NCBI GenBank assembly: GCA_002371825.1
Contig: DFHF01000061.1
Coordinates: 41,994 to 105,993, forward strand
DNA length: 64,000 nt
Direction of reading: 5' to 3'
Source: Ruminococcus flavefaciens
GTDB lineage: Bacteria; Bacillota; Clostridia; Oscillospirales; Ruminococcaceae
Shown here: positions 25,310 through 34,578 of the stretch, in pieces
Position numbering within the stretch: the stretch's first letter is position 1
How the letters are laid out: each line of letters starts with the position of its first letter
Notes under the pieces: generated by a model
Database searches by the model: none
What the model was told of the DNA's origin: nothing
Seen by the model: the letters and a program-made list of their open reading frames with translations, nothing else
Made by a program: the position numbers and the translations under genes

Positions 25310-26725
25310 TCATTTGTCGCTGTTTTTCTTTGCCGGCAGGGTTATGGTAACTGTAGTGCCTTTTCCCTCGCCTGCGCTGTTTATGTCCATTGTGCCGCCG
25401 TGCATAGCGATTATCTCATCGGCTACTGCAAGTCCTATTCCGGAGCCTCTGCGGGTATGGTTGGCCTTGTAGAATTTGGTCTTTACCTTTGGCAGGTCAC
25501 TTTCCTTTATGCCTACTCCGGTATCGGCTACGGAAACGATTATATTTCCGTCCTTTTCATATGTATCGATAGTTACGGTATCTCCCGGAGAGGAGTACTT
25601 TATAGCGTTATCTATGACATTTATGAAAACCTGACGTATACGGTTTTTATCGCCGTATACGAAGGGGAGCATCTCCGGCTCGTTGTAGATTATCCGCTTC
25701 TCCTCACGCTTGGCCTTGTCGCTGTATATGAGCACAGCATCACCCAGCTCTGCAAGGATATCCATATTTGCTTCCTGAAGAGTGAAGTGGCCGTTCTGCA
25801 TACGGGAGAAATCGAGGAGCTCTTCAACCATCTGTGAAAGACGTTCTGTCTCATTGACGATGACTCCGACGCCTTTTTTCATAGTTTCGGGATCTTCTCC
25901 GCCGTCCACCATGAGTGTTTCCGCCCAGCCCTTGATAGCTGTCAGCGGCGTTCGCAGCTCATGGGACACCGAGGATATGAACTCATTTTTCATGGCCTCC
26001 GCATTTGACAGCTCGTCGGCCATGTGGTTTATATTGGTACACAGGTCACCGATCTCGTCATTGCTGTTGTTATCGATACGCACTGAGAAATCTCCCATGG
26101 CGAATTTCTTGGCGATACCGCTTATCTGCCGTATGGGCTTGACGATAGAGCCGGCAAAATAAAGTCCCGTAGATATGATTATGACGATAATTACCAGGGA
26201 TATTATCGTTACCATAAGGGTATAGGTCTTTATGGTATTGTCTATCTCAGCAAGGGATATCACCATTCTCAGTGAGCTGTATTCGCTGTTCATGGAGGAG
26301 ATAGGCACAGATACAGCAAGTATCTTCTCGCCGCTTCCGTCTATCCTTCCGATGTAGGAGCCTTCTCCCTCAGCCATAGCCTCCTCGTAATCCGGCATGA
26401 CCATATCTGCATCAGGGGAGAAGCCTGATGAGGTAAGCACCACTCTGCCCTTGGAGTTTATCGCCATGAGCTCTATCTTGTCCTTTTCGTTGAAGGTCTC
26501 CAGCATATTTCTCATCTCTGCCGAGAAATTTGCGGCATTGTCCTGGGAGTGAATGCTCAGTACGCTTGTTACCGCATTTATCTTTGAGATGAGATACTGC
26601 TTTGCGGAGCTGTAGAAGTAGGTCTGGATAGCGTAGATTATGGCCATTTCTATTACTACCAGGGCAAGTATGATAACGCCCAGATTATTGACTATCCAGC
26701 GCTTGGTTATACTTTTCTTAGCCAT
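25310..26725 (-). CDS. Sensor histidine kinase
   Basis: A 471-residue membrane kinase. Two helices (about 13-35 and 167-190) flank an outside sensor domain; a HAMP linker follows; the phospho-acceptor is His255 in SSVSHELRTPL; the ATPase domain shows NVIDNAIKYS (N box), DTGVGIK and GSGIGLA. It autophosphorylates and passes phosphate to the regulator encoded just upstream, to which it is coupled (TAATG). The signal is unknown. A weak GCGGTC/GACCGC hairpin (25281-25303) follows the gene. Confidence 0.93.
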   Translation of the reverse strand: MAKKSITKRWIVNNLGVIILALVVIEMAIIYAIQTYFYSSAKQYLISKINAVTSVLSIHSQDNAANFSAEMRNMLETFNEKDKIELMAINSKGRVVLTSSGFSPDADMVMPDYEEAMAEGEGSYIGRIDGSGEKILAVSVPISSMNSEYSSLRMVISLAEIDNTIKTYTLMVTIISLVIIVIIISTGLYFAGSIVKPIRQISGIAKKFAMGDFSVRIDNNSNDEIGDLCTNINHMADELSNAEAMKNEFISSVSHELRTPLTAIKGWAETLMVDGGEDPETMKKGVGVIVNETERLSQMVEELLDFSRMQNGHFTLQEANMDILAELGDAVLIYSDKAKREEKRIIYNEPEMLPFVYGDKNRIRQVFINVIDNAIKYSSPGDTVTIDTYEKDGNIIVSVADTGVGIKESDLPKVKTKFYKANHTRRGSGIGLAVADEIIAMHGGTMDINSAGEGKGTTVTITLPAKKNSDK

Positions 26726-27426
26726 TACTGTGCGTCATTCCATTTATAGCCGTAGCCCCAGATGGTGATGATATATTTCGGGCTTGAAGGCTCTTCCTCT
26801 ATTTTCATGCGTATCCTTCGGATATTTACATCGACTATCTTATCGTCTCCGTAATAGCTCTCGCCCCAGATATGGTTGAGTATGCTTGCTCTGTCGAGGG
26901 CTGTATTCTTGTTGTTCATGAAGAATTCGAGTATCTGGTACTCTACCTGAGTAAGCTCTATAGGCTTTCCGTCCTTGGTAACGGTACGGCTCTTAAGATT
27001 GAGTACGAAGGGGCCGGACTCTATGACGGACTGCTTTTCGTTTTTGATGAAGCTCATGCATACTCTTCTGTAGATAGCGTCTACACGGGCAGTAAGCTCC
27101 GAGGGTGAAAACGGCTTTGTGATATAGTCATCGGCGCCTATCATAAGGCCGCTTACCTTATCCATTTCCTGAGTTCTTGCTGTGAGCATTATAATTCCGA
27201 TAGTTGAGCTTTTTTCTCTTATCTTCTTGCATACTGTGAAGCCGTCGATACCGGGCATCATTATATCGAGAAGAACGATATCGAAATTTCCGTGTTCATT
27301 CTCAAAGGTCTTGAGTGCAGCTTCTCCGCAGTCTACATCCACTACGTCGTAGCCGGCTCTTTTGAGGTTTATTACCACGAATTCACGGATAGTTGCTTCG
27401 TCCTCGCAGATGAGGATACGTTTCAT
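26725..27426 (-). CDS. OmpR/PhoB-type response regulator
   Basis: A 233-residue regulator: receiver domain with acidic pocket ICEDE, phospho-acceptor Asp54 (VLLDIMMPG) and Lys104 (ITKPF), then a winged-helix DNA-binding domain (about 135-232, with DVNIRRIRMKIE). The ATG at 27426 is preceded by AAAGGAG; an in-frame GTG lies within that site. It works with the downstream kinase. The lipoprotein gene upstream is in the same orientation with a 60-bp gap and may belong to the same pathway. Confidence 0.93.
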   Translation of the reverse strand: MKRILICEDEATIREFVVINLKRAGYDVVDVDCGEAALKTFENEHGNFDIVLLDIMMPGIDGFTVCKKIREKSSTIGIIMLTARTQEMDKVSGLMIGADDYITKPFSPSELTARVDAIYRRVCMSFIKNEKQSVIESGPFVLNLKSRTVTKDGKPIELTQVEYQILEFFMNNKNTALDRASILNHIWGESYYGDDKIVDVNIRRIRMKIEEEPSSPKYIITIWGYGYKWNDAQ

Positions 27427-27486
27427 ATTATTCACTCCTTTTACTCATGACATTGTTCCGGGGAAAGTATCGTATTAGTCTGTATT

Positions 27487-28806
27487 TTAAATAAGTCTGA
27501 ATCCCACTGCGGCATCACCTGCTGTAGGGGTGAGGGAGTCGTCCTCCCCGCTGTGGGAGGGGATATATGCAAGGTATGAATATTCTCCCTTTGTACCCAT
27601 GAGCATATAGCCGTTGAAGAGTCTGTCCTCACGGGCGGGAGCGTCGTCTGCACGGCATATCCGCATAAGCTCTCTTCCGGCTTTTCCGTCGGTGAAAGCG
27701 CAGAAAACTATCTCATCGTTAACAGCGTCACGGCGCACAGTTATTTTTTTGCGCCATTTTTCGGGGAAGAGGAAGATATATCCGTCGCCCACGCTGTAAT
27801 ATGACGAATATTTCTGTACCAGCTTGTTTTCCTTGTTCACAGATTTCCACTGAGTTATCTTCATCTGTTCGCTCTCGGATACATCCTCATAGCCGGGAGC
27901 GTTATCCTGTACAGGTATCTCAAGGCTTCCGTCGCCGTCTATATCATAGGAGCTGCATCCTGCGGCTCTGACTGTAGCCGAGGACTCCTCCGGCGCACTG
28001 AATACCTTGCAGAGGCCGGTATTATCCATATAGATGATGTCGGTCTGGATGAAGCCGGAAGCTGATACAGCGTCTATATACAATCCCCTTCTGCCGCCGT
28101 CAAGGTCTCCGTAGCTGATGCTGTCGAACTCAGTGAAGCTTCCGCTCAGCTCAGTTCTGTACTGGTGATACAGGCCGTTTTTATCCAGCTTGTACACCTC
28201 GGCAACAGCCGGGGTACCGGAGGATGAACCTGCCAGAAGAAGGAATTCGTTTTCGCTGTCGTCATCCAGGTCAGTAACGTCGATAAAGGAGCAGGGCTCC
28301 GAAAATGTACGGGTGATATCGCCCTCTTCCGGATCGTAGCTGTATATCGAGACGTTCTTCTCTGAACGGTTTATAAGGCTGCTGCCTATTATAAGGTTCA
28401 CACGGCCGTTGGAGCCGAGCTTTGAGATTATTACCTTTTCGATCTCAGCTCCTTCGGCGGCGGTATCGCATACCGAACGCCATTTGCCGTCGAACTGGTC
28501 AAGTATATTTATACGAAGGGTATTCTCCTCAACGCCGAGACCGTGTCTTTCGTAGAAGACCACCGCCTCATCGACGTCATCGCCGTCGATATCCTCGATA
28601 ATAAATGCGGAAAGGTATTTTCCGGATTTAGGATATTTAAGGCTTATGGAGCTGCCTGCTGCATCAGTAAGAGCGCTGTATATCTGATCCTGTTCCACAC
28701 TGAGCTTCGGCGGAGCCATAAGATTGTCTATGCTTGAACCGAAGGTGCAGCCTGAAAGCAGGGCGGCTGTGATACAGCAGGGTATCATCATCTTTCTGAT
28801 ATTCAT
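27487..28806 (-). CDS. Lipoprotein with VCBS/FG-GAP-like repeats
   Basis: A 439-residue predicted lipoprotein with lipobox LLSGC (Cys20). The rest contains at least four D-x-D-x-D-type turns followed by E (IEDIDGDDVDEAVVF, VTDLDDDSENEFLLL, YGDLDGGRRGLYI, SYDIDGDGSLEIPV), spaced as in a calcium-binding FG-GAP propeller. It is located on the outer face of the membrane. Genetic linkage to a two-component system suggests a sensor accessory or a target; this is inference. I do not recognise a named family. Confidence 0.65.
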   Translation of the reverse strand: MNIRKMMIPCCITAALLSGCTFGSSIDNLMAPPKLSVEQDQIYSALTDAAGSSISLKYPKSGKYLSAFIIEDIDGDDVDEAVVFYERHGLGVEENTLRINILDQFDGKWRSVCDTAAEGAEIEKVIISKLGSNGRVNLIIGSSLINRSEKNVSIYSYDPEEGDITRTFSEPCSFIDVTDLDDDSENEFLLLAGSSSGTPAVAEVYKLDKNGLYHQYRTELSGSFTEFDSISYGDLDGGRRGLYIDAVSASGFIQTDIIYMDNTGLCKVFSAPEESSATVRAAGCSSYDIDGDGSLEIPVQDNAPGYEDVSESEQMKITQWKSVNKENKLVQKYSSYYSVGDGYIFLFPEKWRKKITVRRDAVNDEIVFCAFTDGKAGRELMRICRADDAPAREDRLFNGYMLMGTKGEYSYLAYIPSHSGEDDSLTPTAGDAAVGFRLI

Positions 28807-28827
28807 TTTACAAAAGCCTGTTAAAGC

Positions 28828-30186
28828 TTATTCTCTGTCTTCGAGCTTGATGTACTCTTTTTCCTTTGCGATAGCCTTGTATGCGGGACGGATTATTCTG
28901 TTTCCGGTGAGTATCTCCTCCATGCGGTGAGCAGCCCAGCCTGCCATACGGGCAACTGCGAACAGCGGTGTGAAGAGCTCATCCGGGATACCGAGCATAC
29001 GGTATACAAGTCCTGAATACATATCAACATTGGCACACATAGCCTTTGTGCTGCCCTTCATCTCCTTGAATATCTCAGGAGTGAGGCGCTCTATGGTTTC
29101 AAGAAGACGGAATTCTGCTTCTATTTCATGGCCCTTTGCCAGCTCGAAGGCTTTTTTCTTGAGGATTATGGCACGGGGGTCAGATATAGTGTATACAGCG
29201 TGGCCCATTCCGTAGATAAGGCCGGAGCCGTCATTGGTCTCCTTGCGGATAGTGCGGCGCATATAGTCTGCGACCTCACCCTCATTGTCCCAGTGCTTGA
29301 TATTCTCCTTGAAGTTATCCAGCATATGTATTACCTGGAGGTTTGCTCCGCCGTGACGGGGACCCTTGAGTGCACAGATAGCTGATGAATATGCTGAATA
29401 GGGGTCTGTGCCGGATGATGTGAGTACACGGCAGGTAAATGTGGAGTTGTTTCCGCCGCCGTGTTCAGCCTGAAGCATGAGCAGACGGTCAAGCATCTGA
29501 GCCTCGTCCTTGGTGTACTGTCTGTCGGGACGGAGCAGAGAGAGTATGCACTGAGCAGTATTTTCCTCATAGTTTATGGGGTGCATTATCATGCTCTCGT
29601 TGTCGAATACTCTTCTTTTTACCTGGTAGGCATTGGCCATTATGACAGGCAGCTTTGCAATGAGGCTGATAGCTGTACGCATTTCATTTTCAAGGCCCTT
29701 GGCCTCGCACTCATCGTCATATGAGTAAAGAGCCAGCACTGAACGTGCGAGCTTGTTCATTATGTTCTTTGACGGAGCCTTGAGTATCATATCCTCAACG
29801 AAGCCGTTGGGGAGGTCTCTTTTGAGTGAGACATAAGTGGTGAAGGTGTCAAGCTCCTTTTTGGTCGGGAGGTGTCCGAAGAGCAGGAGGAAGGTGGTCT
29901 CCTCATAGCCGTAGCGGTCCTCTGCTTCAACATTTTCCACAAGATCAGTGATGCTGTAGCCTCTGTATATCAGCTGTCCTGGTATGGACTCTACCTCGCC
30001 TTCATTGATAACGTAGCCGTGTACGTTGCAGATATTTGTTATACCTGCCTTGACACCGGTGCCATCACTGTTGCGGAGACCTCTTTTAATATGGTATTTT
30101 TCGTAAAGAGCAGGGTCAAAAGAGGAATTTTCTGCGAGTTCCCTGCATAGATCTGTAATATTGGCACCTGAAATATAAGACGGCAT
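28828..30186 (-). CDS. Citrate synthase
   Basis: A 452-residue citrate synthase family protein with NEGEVESIPGQLIYRGY, the catalytic His regions AEHGGGNNSTF and GMGHAVYTISDPRA, and the KGPRHGGAN loop. It condenses acetyl-CoA with oxaloacetate, feeding glutamate synthesis in an incomplete TCA cycle. The ATG at 30186 follows TAGGAGAGTG; a longer in-frame reading to 30330 would run through the promoter and is rejected. 2-methylcitrate synthase activity cannot be excluded. Confidence 0.92.
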   Translation of the reverse strand: MPSYISGANITDLCRELAENSSFDPALYEKYHIKRGLRNSDGTGVKAGITNICNVHGYVINEGEVESIPGQLIYRGYSITDLVENVEAEDRYGYEETTFLLLFGHLPTKKELDTFTTYVSLKRDLPNGFVEDMILKAPSKNIMNKLARSVLALYSYDDECEAKGLENEMRTAISLIAKLPVIMANAYQVKRRVFDNESMIMHPINYEENTAQCILSLLRPDRQYTKDEAQMLDRLLMLQAEHGGGNNSTFTCRVLTSSGTDPYSAYSSAICALKGPRHGGANLQVIHMLDNFKENIKHWDNEGEVADYMRRTIRKETNDGSGLIYGMGHAVYTISDPRAIILKKKAFELAKGHEIEAEFRLLETIERLTPEIFKEMKGSTKAMCANVDMYSGLVYRMLGIPDELFTPLFAVARMAGWAAHRMEEILTGNRIIRPAYKAIAKEKEYIKLEDRE

Positions 30187-30220
30187 CACAATCACTCTCC
30201 TATGAAAATATTCACTATTC

Positions 30221-30249
30221 ATTATACACCTTTTTTCGCTCTGTGTCAA
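30221..30249 (-). promoter_or_regulatory. Perfect consensus sigma-A promoter of citrate synthase
   Basis: TTGACA (30244-30249), 17-bp spacer, TATAAT (30221-30226) on the minus strand, 35 bp before the ATG. Confidence 0.85.
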
Positions 30250-30328
30250 ATGAAATCGCACATTTGTAAAGGAAACAGGAAAGCATGAGCAAAGATCATA
30301 AAAAATCAGATAAGAGGGAGGAAAAATC

Positions 30329-31360
30329 ATGAAACGTTACCTTTCAGCCGCTATGCTGCTTTCAGCTTCTATACTGCTTCTTCCGGCAGCACCGGTATGG
30401 CTCTCCGGAAAGGGCTCGGCTGCCACTGAGGAAGAGACCGGCGAGATATCCGGTACTGAGCCGGCTTCTGTGCAGGAGGAGCCTGAGAAGGAGGATTATC
30501 AGGCCGATGCGCCCTACAGGGTGCTGGATGCCGCTTCAGGGAAAATAATGGAGGTGCCGGTCAGGGAATATGTCATAGGAGCAGTCTGTGCAGAGATGCC
30601 GGCTTCCTTCGGAGAGGAGGCGCTCAAGGCTCAGGCAGTGGCCGCTCATACATATGCTGAAAGACAGCGGAGGCGTGAAAGGAACTCTCCCACACCGGAG
30701 CTGAATGGCGCAGATTTTTCCAATGATACTTCAAAATATCAGGGCTATCTCACCGAAGAGCAGGTCCGGCAGTATTACGGCAGCAGCTTTGATGAAAGCT
30801 ATAAGAAAATTTCTGATGCCGCCGACCAGGTCCTGCCATATGTTATAACCTATGAGGACGAGCCGATAATATCTGCTTTTCACTCCATGTCGTCCGGAAG
30901 GACTGAGAGCGCTGAAAATGCCTGGGGAGCCGCAGTGGATTATCTTGTCCCCGTAGACAGCAGCTTTGACCTGTCTGCTCCGAAATATATGGAGACAGTC
31001 CGGTACAGCCGGGATGTGCTCCGTGAAAAGCTGGAGACCGCCTTCAGCGGCATAGCTCTGACAGATGATATGTCGTCATGGGTGACTGTGGAGGATGTGT
31101 CCGGGTCAGGTACAGTACTGTCGGCTTATGCCGGGGGGAGAAAAGTCACCGGGAATGAGCTCCGATCAGCACTTTCTCTGCGGTCAGCCTGCTTTGAGGT
31201 GAGCTATGAGGGCGATGAAGCTTTATTTACTACCAGAGGATTCGGCCACGGAGTCGGCATGAGTCAGTATGGCGCAGCGGCAATGGCTGAGGAGGGGAAA
31301 AGCTGGCGGGATATACTCAGCCACTACTATACAGGCTGTGAGATAACCGAAGTAAAATGA
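30329..31360 (+). CDS. SpoIID/LytB-domain protein
   Basis: A 343-residue exported protein with a signal sequence (residues 1-32), a Glu/Ser-rich linker and a SpoIID domain: PVREYVIGAVCAEMP, EALKAQAVAAHTYA, FHSMSSGRTESAENAWG, and the C-terminal FGHGVGMSQYGA. SpoIID is the lytic transglycosylase that acts on glycan strands during engulfment in sporulation; relatives modify amidase activity in the wall. The RBS GAGGGAGG precedes the ATG. It diverges from citrate synthase. Confidence 0.9.
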   Translation: MKRYLSAAMLLSASILLLPAAPVWLSGKGSAATEEETGEISGTEPASVQEEPEKEDYQADAPYRVLDAASGKIMEVPVREYVIGAVCAEMPASFGEEALKAQAVAAHTYAERQRRRERNSPTPELNGADFSNDTSKYQGYLTEEQVRQYYGSSFDESYKKISDAADQVLPYVITYEDEPIISAFHSMSSGRTESAENAWGAAVDYLVPVDSSFDLSAPKYMETVRYSRDVLREKLETAFSGIALTDDMSSWVTVEDVSGSGTVLSAYAGGRKVTGNELRSALSLRSACFEVSYEGDEALFTTRGFGHGVGMSQYGAAAMAEEGKSWRDILSHYYTGCEITEVK

Positions 31361-31376
31361 CAGAGCCTGAAAAAAC

Positions 31377-31405
31377 TTGCTTTTCTCTCAGATATATGGT
31401 AAAAT
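31377..31405 (+). promoter_or_regulatory. Sigma-A promoter of birA
   Basis: TTGCTT (31377-31382), 17-bp spacer, TAAAAT (31400-31405), 32 bp before the birA ATG. Confidence 0.6.
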
Positions 31406-31436
31406 AATATCGTATCTGAAAAAGGAGGAACGGCAT

Positions 31437-32420
31437 ATGAACGTCAAAGAGGCGCTTATAAAAACACTTGCTGAAAATAACGGTGAGTATATATCCGGAG
31501 CAGCTCTTGCAGAACAGCTTGGAGTCAGCAGGAATGCTGTCTGGAAGGCTGTGAAGGCACTGGAGGCTGAGGGCTATGCCATAGAATCCGTAACCTCAAA
31601 GGGCTACCGTATGTCAGCTGATAATAACCGTATCTCCGCAGGATTCATATCCTCAAAGCTGGAGACGGAAAGTCTCGGAAGAAATATAATTCTGTTCGAC
31701 GAGATAGATTCCACAAATAACGAAGCAAAAAAAATAGCTGCTGCGGGAGAGGCTCACGGTACTGTGGTCATAGCCGACAGACAGACTATGGGCAAGGGAA
31801 GAATGGGCAGGAGCTTTGTGTCTCCCGCAGGTACCGGCGTGTATATGAGCGTTATCATAAGACCTGATATCAGCGTGGAAAGCGCCGGACTTATAACGTC
31901 CGCTGCTGCCGTTGCTGCCGCAGAAGCTGTTGAAAAGGTTTGCGGGCAGAAGATAATGATAAAGTGGGTAAACGATCTTTACCTGAACGATAAAAAGATC
32001 TGCGGGATTCTTACAGAGGCTTCAATGGGACTTGAAATGAAGGCTCTTGATTATGCTGTTATAGGCATAGGCATAAATGTCCGCAGCGTCAGGGGAATGT
32101 TCGACGAAGAACTGAGCAGCAGGGCTTCATCCATAGAGGATGAAACAGGTGTAAGACCTGACAGGAACGTGCTGTGTGCAGAGATACTGAACCGCCTTGA
32201 ATTCTGGCTGAGCAGTATTGAACGAAGGGACTTCCTCCACGAGTACAGGCGCAGAGAGTACCTTACCGGCAAGCTTATAACTGCAAATGTGGGTAATAGT
32301 TCTGTTGTCGGCAGCGCTGTGGGGATAGATAATAATGCCAATCTTATGATAGAGCTTCCCGGCGGTGAGATAAAGCACCTTAATTCAGGCGAAGCCAATC
32401 TGTGCAGGGTTAAGAAATAA
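31437..32420 (+). CDS. birA: Biotin--[acetyl-CoA-carboxylase] ligase / biotin repressor
   Basis: A 327-residue bifunctional BirA. Residues 1-62 form a winged helix (ALAEQLGVSRNAVWKAVKAL), followed by the ligase domain with GKGRMGR (119-125), the catalytic K176-WVND, and a C-terminal SH3-like domain. It activates biotin to biotinyl-AMP, loads it on carboxylases, and represses biotin genes. AAAGGAGG precedes the ATG at 31437; an upstream in-frame start at 31377 would cover the promoter. Confidence 0.94.
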   Translation: MNVKEALIKTLAENNGEYISGAALAEQLGVSRNAVWKAVKALEAEGYAIESVTSKGYRMSADNNRISAGFISSKLETESLGRNIILFDEIDSTNNEAKKIAAAGEAHGTVVIADRQTMGKGRMGRSFVSPAGTGVYMSVIIRPDISVESAGLITSAAAVAAAEAVEKVCGQKIMIKWVNDLYLNDKKICGILTEASMGLEMKALDYAVIGIGINVRSVRGMFDEELSSRASSIEDETGVRPDRNVLCAEILNRLEFWLSSIERRDFLHEYRRREYLTGKLITANVGNSSVVGSAVGIDNNANLMIELPGGEIKHLNSGEANLCRVKK

Positions 32421-32467
32421 GAAAACAGAGGAGAGCCTGAAGTACATTGCTGAAATAGAAGGATAGT

Positions 32468-32511
32468 CATAGTATTTCTGATCTATGTGCAGAAGTACTA
32501 TGGCTTTTTTA
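32468..32511 (+). terminator. Terminator of birA
   Basis: CATAGTATTTCTG (32468-32480) pairs with CAGAAGTACTATG (32490-32502, one T-G wobble), followed by GCTTTTTTATT. Confidence 0.85.
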
Positions 32512-32540
32512 TTGACAGTTCGGCGATGTCGTGATATAAT
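32512..32540 (+). promoter_or_regulatory. Perfect consensus sigma-A promoter with no annotated gene downstream
   Basis: TTGACA (32512-32517), 17-bp spacer, TATAAT (32535-32540), starting within the T tract of the birA terminator. The only things downstream before convergent genes are a short frame and a strong hairpin. Confidence 0.8.
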
Positions 32541-32546
32541 GGTTAC

Positions 32547-32640
32547 TAACATAAATCGGAATTTGCAGCGTGACAAATGAATATTCTTAAAAAAACAATG
32601 CCCCGAAACGCTTTGAAGCGTTTCGGGGCAAAACTTTTAT
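32547..32640 (+). ncRNA. Candidate small RNA of about 90 nt
   Basis: Bounded by the perfect promoter at 32512-32540 and the 14-bp hairpin at 32600-32629 followed by AAAACTTTTAT. A frame of 27 codons (ATG 32577, stop 32658-32660) runs through the hairpin and encodes a basic peptide, but its start has no Shine-Dalgarno sequence. A regulatory RNA or a very small protein are both possible. Confidence 0.45.
32590..32640. terminator. Bidirectional terminator between small transcript and polysaccharide cluster
   Basis: GCCCCGAAACGCTT (32600-32613) pairs with AAGCGTTTCGGGGC (32616-32629). The minus strand continues with ATTGTTTTTTT, a good tail for the glycan operon; the plus strand continues with AAAACTTTTAT. 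Confidence 0.85.
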
Positions 32641-32672
32641 ATCGGTATCAGCCTAAATGATCTACTCTGTTA

Positions 32673-33599
32673 TCATGCTTTGAGTTTCCTCTTTTCGTAG
32701 ATCTTTCCTATGGCAAATGCGGTCACATCAGCAATTACCGAGGCTATACGCATTACCAGTACGAACAGGACTATCTTTTCCGAATGTTCATCCCCGCACA
32801 CGAAGAGCATAACTCCCTCACGGATACCGATACCGCCGGGTGCGCCGGGAGTAACGAACCCGATTATCCATGCAAACATGAACGCACCGGTCAGGGTCAG
32901 GAGTTCAGACAGTTCATATCCTCCGCCGAGCACAAGCCTCAGACATATGAAATACATACCTGCTGAGACGATATTGTGGGCGAAATAATAGAATATGCCG
33001 AACAGCAGCTGAGGTCTGTTCTCTTTGTCAAATGCCTTTGAATAACGGGAGAGATAAGAGCTGACCTTATCTCTGAATTTCAGCCTTATCACAGCTATGA
33101 GCAGCAGGAGCAGTATAATTCCGGCTATGGCTGTTATGATAAGGTTTTTTCCGTACTTTTCCATAAGCTCCGCTATCTTGCCGCCAAGCAGGATAACTGA
33201 GATGATGCCTGTCCAGAGTACGCAGAAAAAGACATCAAGGACTGTGGCGCAGGCTACATCCACATGACTTATCTGCATATCAGCTGCAAGCTTGTTTCTG
33301 CCGACGTACTGAAAAACGTTTCCGGGCAGATACTTGTACAGGTTTGACTGAGTGTATACCGGCATTGCTGATGAATAGGGTATCTTTACTCCGGAAAGGG
33401 AACGGGTGAACATCAGCCAGGGAATACAGGAAATTATGATGATGCCGGTCTGCATTACGGCTCCTATGACCAGAGCGGCGATAACTTCCGGCGAGCGGAA
33501 ATCAGAAGGACTTATATCCATATCCAGCAGCTTTTTCACCACAAAGGCGAGAGCGGCTATCATAAGGATGTTTCCGGCTATTTTTATAGCTTTTTTCAT
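32673..33599 (-). CDS. Flippase-like membrane protein (LPG synthase/UPF0104 type)
   Basis: A 308-residue protein with about eight membrane helices. The conserved YLPGNVFQYVGRNKLA and FVTPGAPGGIGIREG match the lysylphosphatidylglycerol-synthase transmembrane/UPF0104 group, also found as AglD-like components of glycan loci. It is the last gene of the polysaccharide cluster and could move or transfer a lipid-linked sugar. The exact activity is not known for this subgroup. Confidence 0.75.
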   Translation of the reverse strand: MKKAIKIAGNILMIAALAFVVKKLLDMDISPSDFRSPEVIAALVIGAVMQTGIIIISCIPWLMFTRSLSGVKIPYSSAMPVYTQSNLYKYLPGNVFQYVGRNKLAADMQISHVDVACATVLDVFFCVLWTGIISVILLGGKIAELMEKYGKNLIITAIAGIILLLLLIAVIRLKFRDKVSSYLSRYSKAFDKENRPQLLFGIFYYFAHNIVSAGMYFICLRLVLGGGYELSELLTLTGAFMFAWIIGFVTPGAPGGIGIREGVMLFVCGDEHSEKIVLFVLVMRIASVIADVTAFAIGKIYEKRKLKA

Positions 33600-33600
33600 A

Positions 33601-34578
33601 TCAGGACTTCTCCTGCCTTTTGATTTTCAGTATAAGCTCCGCAAGAGCCTGGGGGTCGCTCATATTGCAGAAATAAACGCTTTTGCCGTCCTCTCTGAAC
33701 AGCTCATGATTGGCAGGGCCGTCGCCCAGTATCATGGGCTTGCCCATTGCGTGGTATATATAGGCTTTTCCGGGAATAGTGCGCTTTGCCTTCATTATGC
33801 TGCCGTTGAAATGTCCGGCAAGACAGAGGTCAGCGGAGGCTATCTTTTCAGCAAGCTCATCCTGTGAGAGCCAGTTTATGTATTCAGTGATATTCTCACC
33901 TGTACGGGAATTGTCTTTTCCCAGAGGCCCTACAAATATGAAGCGCAGTCCCTTTTCGTCCTTGAGTATATCTATGGCTTTGAGTATCACTTCAACTCCC
34001 TGGAGAGGAAGTACACTGCCGAAATACAGCACGGTGAAATCCTCATTGGGAGAAGTCTCACGGGGATAGTATATGCTGGTATCCGCTTCGAGATACAGCA
34101 CGTTCATCTTTTCAGCCGGATATCCGAATTCTCCGCAGAAATAGCGTCCGTGAGCCTTTGTGTCACAGACAGACATATCAGCTGCGGCAAGAGTCTTTCT
34201 GTCAAGACGCTTAAGCAGTCTTCCGGGGATGCTCCTGGGACGGAATTTCTTTCTGTCATAGCAGAATGTGTCATATAGTGAGATGAAGAAGTCTATAGCA
34301 AGAGGCTTTTTTTTAAGCTTTCTTCTGAAAAATGGCAGAACGAGCTGAGGAGCAAATCCCACAAAGCTCATGTCATAGTCTGAGATATCAGTGAAGAGCA
34401 GTTTCCTGTAAACATACAGAAGCCGCTTGAAATAGCTTTTTGACGGTGAGGATATCTCTGTTACCTCGTTTCCCTGCTCACGGAGCATCCTTATCTCCTG
34501 AGTGAGGCGGAGGTAGTCGCTGTTCTTTGTGGCTATGTAGAGTATCTTCTGGTCTCTTATATTCTTGAAACTGTTCAT
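33601..34578 (-). CDS. Glycosyltransferase, GT4-like
   Basis: A 325-residue GT-B-fold transferase with a C-terminal Rossmann part (VLYFGSVLPLQGVEVILKA, FIFVGPLG) and the sugar-nucleotide loop AYIYHAMGKPMILGDG near the end. It lacks the usual strong EX7E motif, so donor and acceptor cannot be guessed. Overlaps the preceding GT2 gene by 4 bp (ATGA). Confidence 0.75.
   Translation of the reverse strand: MNSFKNIRDQKILYIATKNSDYLRLTQEIRMLREQGNEVTEISSPSKSYFKRLLYVYRKLLFTDISDYDMSFVGFAPQLVLPFFRRKLKKKPLAIDFFISLYDTFCYDRKKFRPRSIPGRLLKRLDRKTLAAADMSVCDTKAHGRYFCGEFGYPAEKMNVLYLEADTSIYYPRETSPNEDFTVLYFGSVLPLQGVEVILKAIDILKDEKGLRFIFVGPLGKDNSRTGENITEYINWLSQDELAEKIASADLCLAGHFNGSIMKAKRTIPGKAYIYHAMGKPMILGDGPANHELFREDGKSVYFCNMSDPQALAELILKIKRQEKS

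Noticed and set aside
28828..30330. Longer start for citrate synthase at 30,330
   Set aside because: The extra 48 codons cover the perfect promoter at 30,221-30,249, and a good SD lies directly before the ATG at 30,186.
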